Assembly: GCF_900105355.1 (NCBI RefSeq)
Contig: NZ_FNSC01000001.1
Location: forward strand, 3,038,001 to 3,102,000
Direction of reading: 5' to 3'
Length of the DNA: 64,000 bases
From: Pseudomonas anguilliseptica
GTDB lineage: Bacteria; Pseudomonadota; Gammaproteobacteria; Pseudomonadales; Pseudomonadaceae
In this document: positions 8,630 through 16,835 of the stretch, piece after piece
How positions within the stretch are numbered: position 1 is the stretch's first letter
Layout: each line of letters opens with the position of its first letter
Notes under the pieces: model-generated
Databases searched by the model: none
What the model saw: the letters and a program-made list of their open reading frames with translations, nothing else
What the model was told of the DNA's origin: nothing
Made by a program: the position numbers and the translations under genes

Positions 8630-9465
8630 ATGAGCGCAGTGATCCGGGTCGAGAACCTGAACAAGACGTCGGCCGCAAGCAGGCGCTGTTTGATCTGGCG
8701 CTGTCCGTCGAACCCGGTGAAATGGTGGCGTTGATCGGCGCTTCAGGCTCCGGAAAGTCGACCCTACTGCGCCACGTGGCCGGCCTGGCCTGCTGTGACC
8801 GCAGCGGCGGTGGCAGCATCCAGGTGCTGGGTCGTGAGGTGCAGGCCAATGGCAGTCTGAATGGCGAAGTGCGTTGCCTGCGTGCCGATATCGGCTACAT
8901 CTTCCAGCAGTTCAATCTGGTTGGCCGTCTCAGTGTGCTGCAGAACGTGCTGCTCGGCTGCCTGGGGCGCATGCCGCGTTGGCGAGGCACCGTCGGCCTG
9001 TTCAATGCCGAAGAAAAACAGCGCGCATTGCAGGCATTGGCCCGTGTCGGTCTGGCTGATCTGGCGCAGCAGCGCGCCTCGACGCTATCCGGTGGGCAGC
9101 AGCAGCGCGTAGCGATTGCCCGTGCCCTGTGTCAACGGGCCAAGGTGATTCTGGCTGATGAGCCGATTGCCTCGCTCGACCCCGAATCAGCGCGCAAGGT
9201 CATGCAGATTCTGGCCGACATCAACCGCGAAGACGGCACCACCGTGGTGGTCACCCTGCATCAGGTCGATTACGCCATGCGCTATTGCCAGCGCGCCGTG
9301 GCGTTGAAAGCGGGGCGTATTCATTACGACGGCGCCGCCGCCGAGCTGCATCCCAACTTCCTTAACGATTTGTACGGGGCCGAGCTCATAGCAGAGCCGC
9401 AAACCGCAGAGAAGCCGCGCCGTGCGCGTACCCCGAAAGTTCCGCTGGCTCTGGCCAAGGCCTGA
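8630..9465 (+). pseudogene. phnC: Phosphonate ABC transporter ATPase PhnC, frameshifted near the N-terminus
   Basis: ATP-binding subunit of the phosphonate importer PhnCDE. The natural start is the ATG at 8630, 7 bases after GGAGG. It reads [13 protein letters not shown] and then goes out of frame at 8669: ACGTCGGC stands where ACGTTCGGC (T-F-G) is expected, one T short. From 8671 the correct frame continues [31 protein letters not shown] (Walker A), then [15 protein letters not shown] and [12 protein letters not shown] (Walker B) to 9465. A long in-frame alternative start at 8524 exists, but its first 49 codons are unrelated leader. Either a real null allele or a sequencing error in TT. Confidence 0.9.
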
Positions 9466-9521
9466 GCCGCTTGCCTGTTATGCCAACCCCTGTATGTCCA
9501 TCTGCACTAGGAGTGCTTTGC

Positions 9522-10526
9522 ATGTTCAAACGTATCAGTCGCGTTCTCGCCGCGTCCACGTTGCTGGCCGGTTCGGTTCTGGGTGCTGCCCAGGCTGCTG
9601 AGCAGGAAATCAATTTCGGCATCATTTCCACCGAGTCCTCGCAGAACCTCAAAACCATGTGGGATCCCTTCCTCGCGGACATGAGCGAGCAGACCGGCCT
9701 GAAGATCAAAGCCTTCTTCGCCCCTGGCTATGCAGGGATCATCCAGGGTATGCGTTTCGACAAGGTCGACATGGCTTGGTACGGCAACAAGGCTGCGATG
9801 GAAGCAGTGGACCGTGCCAATGGGCAGATCTTCGCCCAGACCGTTGCCGCCAACGGCACTCAGGGCTATTACAGCCTGATGGTGGCGCACAAGGACAGCC
9901 CGATCAATTCGATCGAAGACATGCTGAAAAACGCTTCGAGCCTGACCTTTGCCAACGGTGACCCGAACTCCACCTCGGGCTATCTGGTACCGGGCTACTA
10001 CGTGTTCGCCCAGAACAATGCCGACGCCAACAAGATCTTCAAGCGCGCGCTCAATGGCAGCCACGAAGTCAACGCGCTGTCGGTAGCCAACAAGCAGGTC
10101 GATGTCGGCACCTTCAACAGCGAAGGCATGGAGCGTCTGCAAGTGACTGCGCAGGACAAGGCCGCTCAGCTGAAGGTGATCTGGACCTCGCCGCTGATCC
10201 CGTCCGATCCGATGGTATGGCGCAAGAACCTGGATGACGCCACCAAGAACAAGCTGCGTGAGTTCTTTATGACCTACGGCGACCAGCCGGCTGAGCAGAA
10301 AGTTCTGGCAGGTCTGCAGCGGGCCAAGTTCAAGGCTTCCGATGACGATCAGCTGCTGCCGATTCGCCAGCTGGAACTGTTCAAGAAGCGCACCGAAGTG
10401 GCCAACAACGACAAGCTCAATGCTGCTGACAAGCAGGCTCAGCTCAAGGAGCTGGATGCCGAGTTGGCCAAGCTGGAAAAACGCATGGCTGAAATCGCCA
10501 AGCAGAGCCCTGCCAGCGCTGGTTAA
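9522..10526 (+). CDS. phnD: Phosphonate-binding periplasmic protein PhnD
   Basis: 334 residues, the solute receptor of PhnCDE. The start at 9522 has AGGAG 8 bases upstream and opens a Sec signal peptide (FKRISRVLAASTLLAGSVLGAAQA, cleavage after AQA). The mature protein begins EQEINFGIISTESSQNLK and has PhnD family blocks GYAGIIQGMRFDKVDMAWYGNKAA and FANGDPNSTSGYLVPGYY. It ends with a Lys/Glu-rich helix. It lies 56 bases after phnC and is followed by a terminator-like hairpin before phnE. Confidence 0.95.
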   Translation: MFKRISRVLAASTLLAGSVLGAAQAAEQEINFGIISTESSQNLKTMWDPFLADMSEQTGLKIKAFFAPGYAGIIQGMRFDKVDMAWYGNKAAMEAVDRANGQIFAQTVAANGTQGYYSLMVAHKDSPINSIEDMLKNASSLTFANGDPNSTSGYLVPGYYVFAQNNADANKIFKRALNGSHEVNALSVANKQVDVGTFNSEGMERLQVTAQDKAAQLKVIWTSPLIPSDPMVWRKNLDDATKNKLREFFMTYGDQPAEQKVLAGLQRAKFKASDDDQLLPIRQLELFKKRTEVANNDKLNAADKQAQLKELDAELAKLEKRMAEIAKQSPASAG

Positions 10527-10536
10527 TCGCAGTTCT

Positions 10537-10565
10537 CGACCCGCCGCCCACGGCGGGTCGTTTTC
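10537..10565 (+). terminator. Terminator-like hairpin inside the phn operon
   Basis: A perfect 10-bp stem CGACCCGCCG/CGGCGGGTCG with loop CCCA is followed by TTTTCTT. It lies 10 bases after the phnD stop and 28 bases before phnE. It looks like a partial terminator or 3'-stabiliser that raises binding-protein mRNA over the downstream genes. Confidence 0.75.
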
Positions 10566-10592
10566 TTCTGCCGTTTGATTCGAGATGTTGTT

Positions 10593-11387
10593 ATGACCAC
10601 TTTGACCACCGCACCCACGCCTGACCTGATCGCCAAGCGTTCCTGGCTGCAGCTGATCGGCTGGGGGCTGTTCTTCGTTGTGTTGGCCTGGTCCTGGCAG
10701 GGCGCGGAGATGAATCCGCTGGCGCTGATCCGCGACTCCAGCAACATGGCGACCTTTGCCGCGGACTTCTTTCCGCCCGATTTCAGCAACTGGGAGCTGT
10801 ACCTCAAGGAGATGATCGTCACCGTGCAGATCGCTCTGTGGGGCACGGTGCTGGCGATAGTTCTGGCTATCCCGCTGGGCATTCTCTGCTCGGAAAACAT
10901 CGTGCCGTGGTGGGTCTACCAGCCGATTCGCCGAGTGATGGACGCCTGCCGTTCGATCAATGAAATGGTCTTCGCCATGCTTTTCGTGGTGGCGGTGGGC
11001 CTGGGTCCATTCGCCGGGGTGCTGGCGCTGTTTATCGGCACCACCGGGGTGCTGGCCAAACTCTTTGCCGAGGCGGTCGAAGCCATCGATCCGGGCCCGG
11101 TTGAAGGCGTACGCGCCACCGGTGCCAGCGCGCTGCAGGAAGTCATCTACGGGGTGATTCCGCAGGTCCTGCCGTTGTGGATTTCCTACTCGCTGTACTG
11201 CTTCGAATCCAACGTGCGCTCGGCCACCGTGGTCGGCATGGTCGGCGCCGGTGGCATCGGGGTGATTCTCTGGGAAGCGATTCGCGGCTTCCAGTTCGCC
11301 CAGACCTGCGCCCTGCTGATCGTGATCATCCTGGTGGTCAGCCTGCTGGACATCATTTCGCAGCGCCTGCGTAAACAATTTATCTGA
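10593..11387 (+). CDS. phnE: Phosphonate ABC transporter permease PhnE
   Basis: 264 residues, inner-membrane permease of PhnCDE. Start 10593 (ATG) is preferred over the TTG at 10575. There is an N-terminal helix ([17 protein letters not shown]), then the BPD transporter domain from about residue 75, with helices around [21 protein letters not shown] and [13 protein letters not shown]. The EAA-type cytoplasmic loop is [23 protein letters not shown] hairpin ending in TTTATT follows the stop at 11396-11419. Confidence 0.93.
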   Translation: MTTLTTAPTPDLIAKRSWLQLIGWGLFFVVLAWSWQGAEMNPLALIRDSSNMATFAADFFPPDFSNWELYLKEMIVTVQIALWGTVLAIVLAIPLGILCSENIVPWWVYQPIRRVMDACRSINEMVFAMLFVVAVGLGPFAGVLALFIGTTGVLAKLFAEAVEAIDPGPVEGVRATGASALQEVIYGVIPQVLPLWISYSLYCFESNVRSATVVGMVGAGGIGVILWEAIRGFQFAQTCALLIVIILVVSLLDIISQRLRKQFI

Positions 11388-11395
11388 CGGAGAAC

Positions 11396-11419
11396 GGGCA
11401 TCTGCGGATGCCCTTTATT
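11396..11419 (+). terminator. Weak terminator-like hairpin between phnE and phnF
   Basis: GGGCATC-TGCG-GATGCCC followed by TTTATT, 8 bases after phnE and just before the phnF start. The stem is only 7 bp and the U-tract is interrupted, so partial read-through is likely. Confidence 0.55.
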
Positions 11420-11423
11420 AGCC

Positions 11424-12128
11424 ATGCACTTGTCTAGACAACCCGAGCCGCTGTACCGCGAACTGGCTGCCGTGCTGCGTGATGAGCTGCAGCGCATGAG
11501 CCCCGGCGATTACCTGCCGGCCGAGGTGCAGCTGGCCGCGCGTTTTGCCGTCAACCGCCACACCCTGCGACGCGCCGTGGATGAGCTGGTGCTCGAAGGC
11601 CGCCTGCTGCGCCAGCAGGGCAAGGGTACGCGGGTGCTGGCTAAACCCATGGTCTACCCGATGCAGGCCGGTAGCGCCTACAGCGCCTCGCTTTCGGCGC
11701 TTGGTCACAAAGTCGAAGCACAGCTGCTGGAAAGCCGCCTGCGCCCGGCCAGCTGCGAAGAGCGTGAGTACCTGCAACTGCCCAGTGCTGCGCAGTTACT
11801 GGAGCTGAGTACTTTGCGCCTGATTGAAGGTCAGCCTGTCAGCCTGACTCGCCATACCTTCAGCACCGAATACGCCGAGTTGCTGGCCGACTACCAGGGC
11901 GGCTCGCTGCGCCAGTACCTCAGTCAGCGCGGCCTGCCATTGACCCGCACCTTCAGCCTGATCGGCGCACGCCTGCCCAGCCGTGACGAGGCCGCACGGC
12001 TGCTGATGCCCAAACATGCACCGCTGTTGAGTGTGCAAACCCTTTCCCGCGATCTGGCCGGGCGGCCGGTAGAGCTGTCGTTATCGACCAGCCGCGCCGA
12101 CCGTTTCCAGTACCAGCTCGCCCTTTGA
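11424..12128 (+). CDS. phnF: GntR/UTRA-family regulator PhnF
   Basis: 234 residues. The N-terminal winged helix (residues about 8-75: LYRELAAVLRDEL, PAEVQLAARFAVNRHTLRRAVDEL) is followed by a UTRA ligand-sensing domain (about 90-230). PhnF acts as a repressor of phosphonate genes in characterised bacteria; ligand binding in this protein is not known. The ATG at 11424 has no clear Shine-Dalgarno, so expression may depend on coupling to upstream translation. It lies between the transporter and lyase genes, the usual Pseudomonas order. Confidence 0.9.
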   Translation: MHLSRQPEPLYRELAAVLRDELQRMSPGDYLPAEVQLAARFAVNRHTLRRAVDELVLEGRLLRQQGKGTRVLAKPMVYPMQAGSAYSASLSALGHKVEAQLLESRLRPASCEEREYLQLPSAAQLLELSTLRLIEGQPVSLTRHTFSTEYAELLADYQGGSLRQYLSQRGLPLTRTFSLIGARLPSRDEAARLLMPKHAPLLSVQTLSRDLAGRPVELSLSTSRADRFQYQLAL

Positions 12129-12141
12129 TGGAGGCTCGTTG

Positions 12142-12618
12142 ATGAACCGCGAACGACCGCAAAGCAACCTGCTGCACAGCGATCCGCAGATCGCCATTCG
12201 CCAGTGCTGGATGGGCGTACTCGCCCGCGCCGGCGGCCAGCTGGCGACCTATGAATCGGTGTTGAAAGAAGCGGATTACCGCCTGATCCGTGCCCCGGAA
12301 ATTGGCATGTGCCTAGTGCGTGGACGCATGGGTGGCACCGGCAGCCCGTTCAACCTCGGCGAGATGAGCGTGACCCGCTGCGTGGTGCGCCTGGCCGATG
12401 GCCGCACCGGTTACAGCTATGTGGCCGGCCGCGACAAACAGCACGCCGAGCTGGCAGCTCTGGCCGATGCGCATTTGCAGGGTGCCGAGCAGGCTCACTG
12501 GCAGAGCCGGCTGATCGAGCCCCTGGTCGCTGCACAGCGTGCCCAACAGGCGGCCAAGGCCGCCGAAACCGCCACCACCCAAGTGGAGTTTTTTACCCTG
12601 GTCCGAGGAGAAGACTGA
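12142..12618 (+). CDS. phnG: C-P lyase core subunit PhnG
   Basis: 158 residues; with PhnH, PhnI and PhnJ it forms the carbon-phosphorus lyase core complex, and PhnG with PhnI makes alpha-D-ribose-1-methylphosphonate-5-triphosphate. GGAGG precedes the ATG at 12142 by 7 bases. The PhnG signature LVRGRMGGTGSPFNLGEMSVTRCVVRL is present (about residues 55-80), then GYSYVAGRDKQHAELAALADA. The stop overlaps the phnH start (TGATG). Confidence 0.94.
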   Translation: MNRERPQSNLLHSDPQIAIRQCWMGVLARAGGQLATYESVLKEADYRLIRAPEIGMCLVRGRMGGTGSPFNLGEMSVTRCVVRLADGRTGYSYVAGRDKQHAELAALADAHLQGAEQAHWQSRLIEPLVAAQRAQQAAKAAETATTQVEFFTLVRGED

Positions 12619-13229
12619 TGAACGCGGCGAATAGCTCGCAATGGTTGCAACCGGCCTTCAATGACCCGGTGCTGGATGCGCAAACCAGCTTTCGCAGCGC
12701 CCTCAAGGCGCTGGCCGAGCCAGGCCTGGTACAACCGCTGAACCGTGCCCTGGCCCTGGAAAACCTCCATCCGGCTACTTACGCCCTGTGCCTGGCGTTT
12801 CTCGATGGCGACACGCCGCTGTGGCTGGCGCCGCGTTTCGACACCCCGGCGATCCGCGCCAACCTGGCCTTTCACTGTGGCTGCCCGATTGTCGCCGAAC
12901 GCGAAGGGGCGCTGTTTGCCCTGCTCGATGAAAGCCAGTTGGCGGACCTGTCGGATTTCGACAATGGCAGCGAGCGCTATCCCGACCAGTCCTGCACCTT
13001 GCTGATCCAGCTCGACGCCCTCAGCAATGGCGACGTGCTGCGCTGGCGTGGGCCGGGCATCAAGGACGTACGCAGCGTCGAGCTACCGCTGCCAGCGGCG
13101 TTCTGGCAGCAGCGCCAGGCACGCAGTGCGTTCCCCCGTGGCCTGGATGCCTTCTTCGCCGCTGGTGAACAGGTGATCGGCCTGCCGCGCAGCACCCGTG
13201 TGCTGCTCAATGCCGAGGAGGCTGCCTGA
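12618..13229 (+). CDS. phnH: C-P lyase core subunit PhnH
   Basis: 203 residues. The start at 12618 overlaps the phnG stop by one base and follows GAGGAG. The protein begins MNAANSSQWLQPAFNDPVLDAQTSFR and contains the PhnH block ALAEPGLVQPL and GDTPLWLAPRFDT. It later has DQSCTLLIQLDALS and RGPGIKDVRSVELPLPAAFW. It is a dimeric, PLP-transferase-like fold without PLP in known structures. A long upstream extension of the frame to 12309 is only read-through of phnG. The stop overlaps phnI. Confidence 0.94.
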   Translation: MNAANSSQWLQPAFNDPVLDAQTSFRSALKALAEPGLVQPLNRALALENLHPATYALCLAFLDGDTPLWLAPRFDTPAIRANLAFHCGCPIVAEREGALFALLDESQLADLSDFDNGSERYPDQSCTLLIQLDALSNGDVLRWRGPGIKDVRSVELPLPAAFWQQRQARSAFPRGLDAFFAAGEQVIGLPRSTRVLLNAEEAA

Positions 13230-14320
13230 TGTACGTCGCCGTCAAAGGTGGCGAACGCGCCATCGACAATGCCCATTTGCTGCTGGCGAAAAAACGCCGC
13301 GGCGATACCTCCATCCCAGAGCTGAGCGTGGAGCAGGTACGCGAGCAGATGCCCCTGGCAGTCGCCCGGGTGATGAGCGAAGGCTCACTGTACGACCCAC
13401 AGCTGGCTGCCCTGGCGATCAAGCAGGCGGCCGGTGACCTGATGGAGGCGATCTTCCTGCTGCGTGCCTACCGCACCACGCTGCCGCGCTTTGGTGCCAG
13501 CGCCGCACTGGACACCACGCAGATGCAGCTGTCGCGGCGCATCTCGGCCACTTTCAAGGACCTGCCCGGCGGCCAGTTGCTTGGCCCGACCTTCGACTAC
13601 AGCCATCGTCTGCTGGATTTTGCCCTGCTGGCCGAGGGCGAACAGCCTGGGCCGCAGATTGATCCGCAGGCGGAACTGTCGCCGTGCCCGCGGGTGCTGG
13701 ATTTTCTTGCCGACGAAGGCCTGATGGCTCGCGAGGTCGATGATGGCTTAGCGGTGCCTGATATCACTCGCGAGCCACTGGATTTCCCTGCCAGCCGCGC
13801 CCAGCGCTTGCAGGCTCTGGCCCGAGGCGATGAAGGCTTCCTGCTGGCGCTGGGTTACTCGACCCAGCGCGGTTACGGCCGCAACCACCCCTTTGCCGGG
13901 GAGATCCGCATCGGCGAGGTCGAGGTCTGGCTGGAGCCGGAAGAACTCGGCTTTGCCGTGCCGCTGGGCGATATCGAGGTGACCGAGTGCGAGATGGTCA
14001 ACCAGTTCGTTGGTGAGAGTGCCGAGCAGGCGCAGTTCACCCGTGGTTACGGCCTGGCCTTCGGCTATGCCGAGCGCAAGGCCATGGGCATGGCCCTGGT
14101 TGACCGTTCGCTGCGCGCGGCGGAGTACAACGAGGAGGTCGAAGGCCCGGCGCAGCAGGAAGAATTCGTGCTGATGCACTGCGACAACGTCGAGGCCGCC
14201 GGCTTCGTCTCGCACCTGAAATTGCCGCACTACGTCGACTTCCAATCCGAGCTGGAGCTGATCCGCAAACTGCGCAAGCAGGCCAGCGAGCAGCCCACTG
14301 CCCAGGAGCAACGCGCATGA
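13229..14320 (+). CDS. phnI: C-P lyase subunit PhnI
   Basis: 363 residues, the nucleosidase-like subunit that swaps adenine on ATP for the phosphonate, with PhnG, H and L. It starts MYVAVKGGERAIDNAHLLLAKKRRGD, the highly conserved PhnI N-terminus. It contains GYSTQRGYGRNHPFAGEIRIGEVEV and CDNVEAAGFVSHLKLPHYVDFQSEL near the C-terminus. Start and stop overlap phnH and phnJ by one and four bases, so the genes are translationally coupled. Confidence 0.95.
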   Translation: MYVAVKGGERAIDNAHLLLAKKRRGDTSIPELSVEQVREQMPLAVARVMSEGSLYDPQLAALAIKQAAGDLMEAIFLLRAYRTTLPRFGASAALDTTQMQLSRRISATFKDLPGGQLLGPTFDYSHRLLDFALLAEGEQPGPQIDPQAELSPCPRVLDFLADEGLMAREVDDGLAVPDITREPLDFPASRAQRLQALARGDEGFLLALGYSTQRGYGRNHPFAGEIRIGEVEVWLEPEELGFAVPLGDIEVTECEMVNQFVGESAEQAQFTRGYGLAFGYAERKAMGMALVDRSLRAAEYNEEVEGPAQQEEFVLMHCDNVEAAGFVSHLKLPHYVDFQSELELIRKLRKQASEQPTAQEQRA

Positions 14321-15195
14321 ATGCCCAGGCCCAAACACAGTATGCAACTGAGGTCGGCTACAATTTTGCCTACCTCGATGAGCAAACGAAGAGAATGATC
14401 CGCCGTGGCCTGCTCAAGGCCGTGGCGATTCCCGGTTACCAGGTGCCCTTCGGTGGCCGCGAGATGCCGCTGCCCTATGGCTGGGGCACCGGCGGCATGC
14501 AGCTGACGGCGGCGATTCTCGGCGCTGACGATGTGCTCAAAGTGATCGACCAGGGCGCGGATGACACCACCAACGCGGTGTCGATCCGCCGCTTCTTCGC
14601 CCGCACCGCTGGAGTTAAAACCACCACGCGCACGCCCGAGGCGACGGTGATTCAGACCCGCCACCGGATTCCGGAAACCGCGCTGAGCGGCGATCAGATC
14701 ATGGTTTACCAGGTGCCGATCCCTGAGCCGCTGCGCTTTATCGAACCTTCGGAAACCGAGACCCGCACCATGCATGCGCTGGAAGACTACGGCGTGATGC
14801 ACGTGAAACTGTACGAGGACATCGCCACCTTCGGCCATATCGCCACCAGCTACGCCTACCCGGTGACGGTGGATGAGCGCTACGTGATGGACCCGTCACC
14901 GATCCCCAAATTCGACAACCCCAAGCTGCACATGAGCCCGGCGCTGATGCTGTTCGGCGCGGGCCGCGAAAAACGCCTGTATGCCGTGCCGCCCTACACC
15001 CGGGTGGTGAGCTTGGACTTCGAAGATCACCCGTTCGAGATCCAGCGCTGGGACGAATGCTGCGCCTTCTGTGGCAGCCACGACTCTTATCTGGACGAGC
15101 TGATTGTCGACGACGCCGGGACCAAGCGCTTCGTCTGTTCCGACACCGATTACTGCATGCAACGCCGTGACCTTGAACAGGAGGGCGCGCAATGA
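14317..15195 (+). CDS. phnJ: C-P lyase catalytic subunit PhnJ (radical SAM)
   Basis: 292 residues. Cleaves the C-P bond of ribose-1-phosphonate-5-phosphate using a 4Fe-4S cluster and SAM. The N-terminal [36 protein letters not shown] is a family hallmark. The C-terminal cysteine block (about residues 245-285: [13 protein letters not shown] ... [14 protein letters not shown]) holds the cluster and catalytic cysteines. No defect is seen. It overlaps phnI and phnK by four bases (ATGA). The enzyme needs PhnG, H, I and K. Confidence 0.95.
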   Translation: MNAQAQTQYATEVGYNFAYLDEQTKRMIRRGLLKAVAIPGYQVPFGGREMPLPYGWGTGGMQLTAAILGADDVLKVIDQGADDTTNAVSIRRFFARTAGVKTTTRTPEATVIQTRHRIPETALSGDQIMVYQVPIPEPLRFIEPSETETRTMHALEDYGVMHVKLYEDIATFGHIATSYAYPVTVDERYVMDPSPIPKFDNPKLHMSPALMLFGAGREKRLYAVPPYTRVVSLDFEDHPFEIQRWDECCAFCGSHDSYLDELIVDDAGTKRFVCSDTDYCMQRRDLEQEGAQ

Positions 15196-15990
15196 GTGCT
15201 GCCGAAAAGTTGCACCTGCACACCGACACGGCGCAGCCGCTGTTTAGCGTGCGCGACCTGACCCGTCTGTACGGCCCGGAAAAAGGCTGCCAGGGCGTGT
15301 CGTTCGATCTGTATCCGGGCGAGGTGCTGGGCATCGTCGGTGAGTCCGGCTCGGGCAAGTCGACTCTGCTTAGTCTGCTGTCCGGGCGCTGCCCGCCGGA
15401 TCGCGGCGCAGTCAGTTATCGCGACACGGCCGGTAACTGGCTCGATCTGTACAGCGCAGCGACGCACCTTGCTGCGTACCGAGTGGGGCTTTGTCGAGCA
15501 GAACCCGCGTGACGGCCTGCGCATGGGCGTGTCGGCCGGGGCCGATATCGGCGAGCGGCTGATGGCTCAGGGCGTGCGCCATTACGGCGAACTGCGCGCG
15601 GCCGGCATCGACTGGCTGAAACAGGTGGAGATCGACCCGCTACGCATCGACGACCTGCCGCGGACCTTCTCCGGCGGCATGCAGCAGCGTTTGCAGATCG
15701 CCCGCAACCTGGTTTCCAGCCCACGGCTGATCTTTATGGACGAGCCCACCGGTGGCCTCGACGTGTCGGTGCAGGCGCGCCTGCTCGACCTGCTGCGCGG
15801 CCTGGTGCGCGAACTGGACCTGGCGGTGGTGATCGTCACCCACGACCTGGCGGTGGCGCGCTTGCTGGCGGACCGGCTGATGGTGATGCGCCGCTCTCAT
15901 GTGGTCGAGGCCGGTCTCACCGATCAGATTCTCGATGACCCGCAGCATCCCTATTCGCAGTTGCTGGTGTCGTCGGTGCTTCAACCCTGA
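15192..15990 (+). pseudogene. phnK: C-P lyase ABC-type subunit PhnK, frame broken in the middle
   Basis: PhnK is the ATPase-like protein that docks on the C-P lyase core. The first frame from 15192 gives [27 protein letters not shown] and Walker [10 protein letters not shown], then leaves frame after DLYSA (about 15457). The second frame carries [22 protein letters not shown], the signature FSGGMQQRLQIARNL and Walker B LIFMDEPTGGLD, to 15990. Between tyrosine codon 15450 and the arginine codon at 15460 only 7 bases remain where I expect about 18 from homologues, so an 11-base loss is likely. It is not a homopolymer change. Confidence 0.88.
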
Positions 15991-15996
15991 CGCTGG

Positions 15997-16069
15997 GTAG
16001 GGTGGATGACGCTGTTTTCATCCACCGAGGTGTTGCCATGGTGGATGGATAAAGCGCCATCCACCCTAC
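15997..16069. repeat. GTAGGGTGGATG palindromic repeat, copy 1
   Basis: A 73-base element between phnK and phnL. The outer arms GTAGGGTGGATGACGCTGTT and the complement of GCGCCATCCACCCTAC form one inverted repeat; inner TTTTCATCCACC and GGTGGATGGAT form another. A second copy lies at 41870-41948 in front of metR. Confidence 0.8.
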
Positions 16070-16121
16070 GAAACGACTCTCGCGCCGGATCACATCCGGT
16101 CGTACGTAGTTCGAGGTTTAT

Positions 16122-16835
16122 ATGAATACGCTTATCGAGGTCTCTGGCCTTAGCAAGACCTTCACCCTGCATCAGCAGCACGGCGTGGTGCTGAACGTGT
16201 TGAGCGGCCTGCATTTCAGCGTGCGCGCCTGCGAATGCCTGGTGCTGCACGGCCAATCCGGCGCCGGCAAGTCGACCTTGCTGCGCACCCTGTACGGCAA
16301 CTACCAGGCCGCCGGCGGCAGCATTCGCGTGCTGCACAACGGCGCCTGGGTCGAGCTGGTCGGCGCTGAACCGCGCCAGGTGCTGGCGGTACGCCGGCAG
16401 ACCCTGGGCTATGTCAGCCAGTTTCTGCGGGTGATTCCCCGTGTTTCGACTCTGGATGTGGTGATGGAACCGGCCCTGGCCCGTGGCTGGAGCAAGGCCG
16501 ATGCTGAAGCGCGGGCGAAAAGCCTGCTCAGCCGGCTGAATATCCCCCAGGCCTTGTGGCAACTCGCCCCCGGCACCTTCTCCGGCGGCGAGCAGCAGCG
16601 GGTGAATATCGCCCGCGGCTTTATGGTCGCCTGGCCGTTGATGCTGCTGGACGAACCCACCGCCTCCCTGGACGACGCCAACCGCCAGGTGGTGCTGGAA
16701 CTGATCGATGAAGCCAAGGCCGCCGGTAGCGCGCTGATCGGCATCTTCCACGACCGCGCCGCCCGTGAGGCAGTGGCCGATCGTTACCTTGATATGAGCG
16801 CTGCAGCGCAGCAGGAGTATGTATATGCCGGTTGA
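16122..16835 (+). CDS. phnL: C-P lyase ABC-type subunit PhnL
   Basis: 237 residues, second ATPase-like protein of the lyase complex, needed with PhnG, H and I for nucleoside-phosphonate formation. It begins MNTLIEVSGLSKTFTLHQQHG. It has Walker A GQSGAGKST, signature FSGGEQQRVNIARGF and Walker B LMLLDEPTASLDD, and ends with H-loop IGIFHD. GAGG lies 5 bases before the ATG. Unlike the tightly overlapped genes around it, it is separated from phnK by 131 bases holding a repeat element and a small CCGGATCACATCCGG hairpin. Confidence 0.94.
   Translation: MNTLIEVSGLSKTFTLHQQHGVVLNVLSGLHFSVRACECLVLHGQSGAGKSTLLRTLYGNYQAAGGSIRVLHNGAWVELVGAEPRQVLAVRRQTLGYVSQFLRVIPRVSTLDVVMEPALARGWSKADAEARAKSLLSRLNIPQALWQLAPGTFSGGEQQRVNIARGFMVAWPLMLLDEPTASLDDANRQVVLELIDEAKAAGSALIGIFHDRAAREAVADRYLDMSAAAQQEYVYAG

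Noticed and set aside
9507..11378. 623-codon minus-strand open frame opposite phnD and phnE
   Set aside because: His/Gln-rich shadow of two well-supported genes on the plus strand, a common effect of high GC.
12309..12617. Upstream extension of phnH within phnG
   Set aside because: No ribosome site and no similarity; the phnH start at 12618 overlaps the phnG stop in the usual coupled manner.
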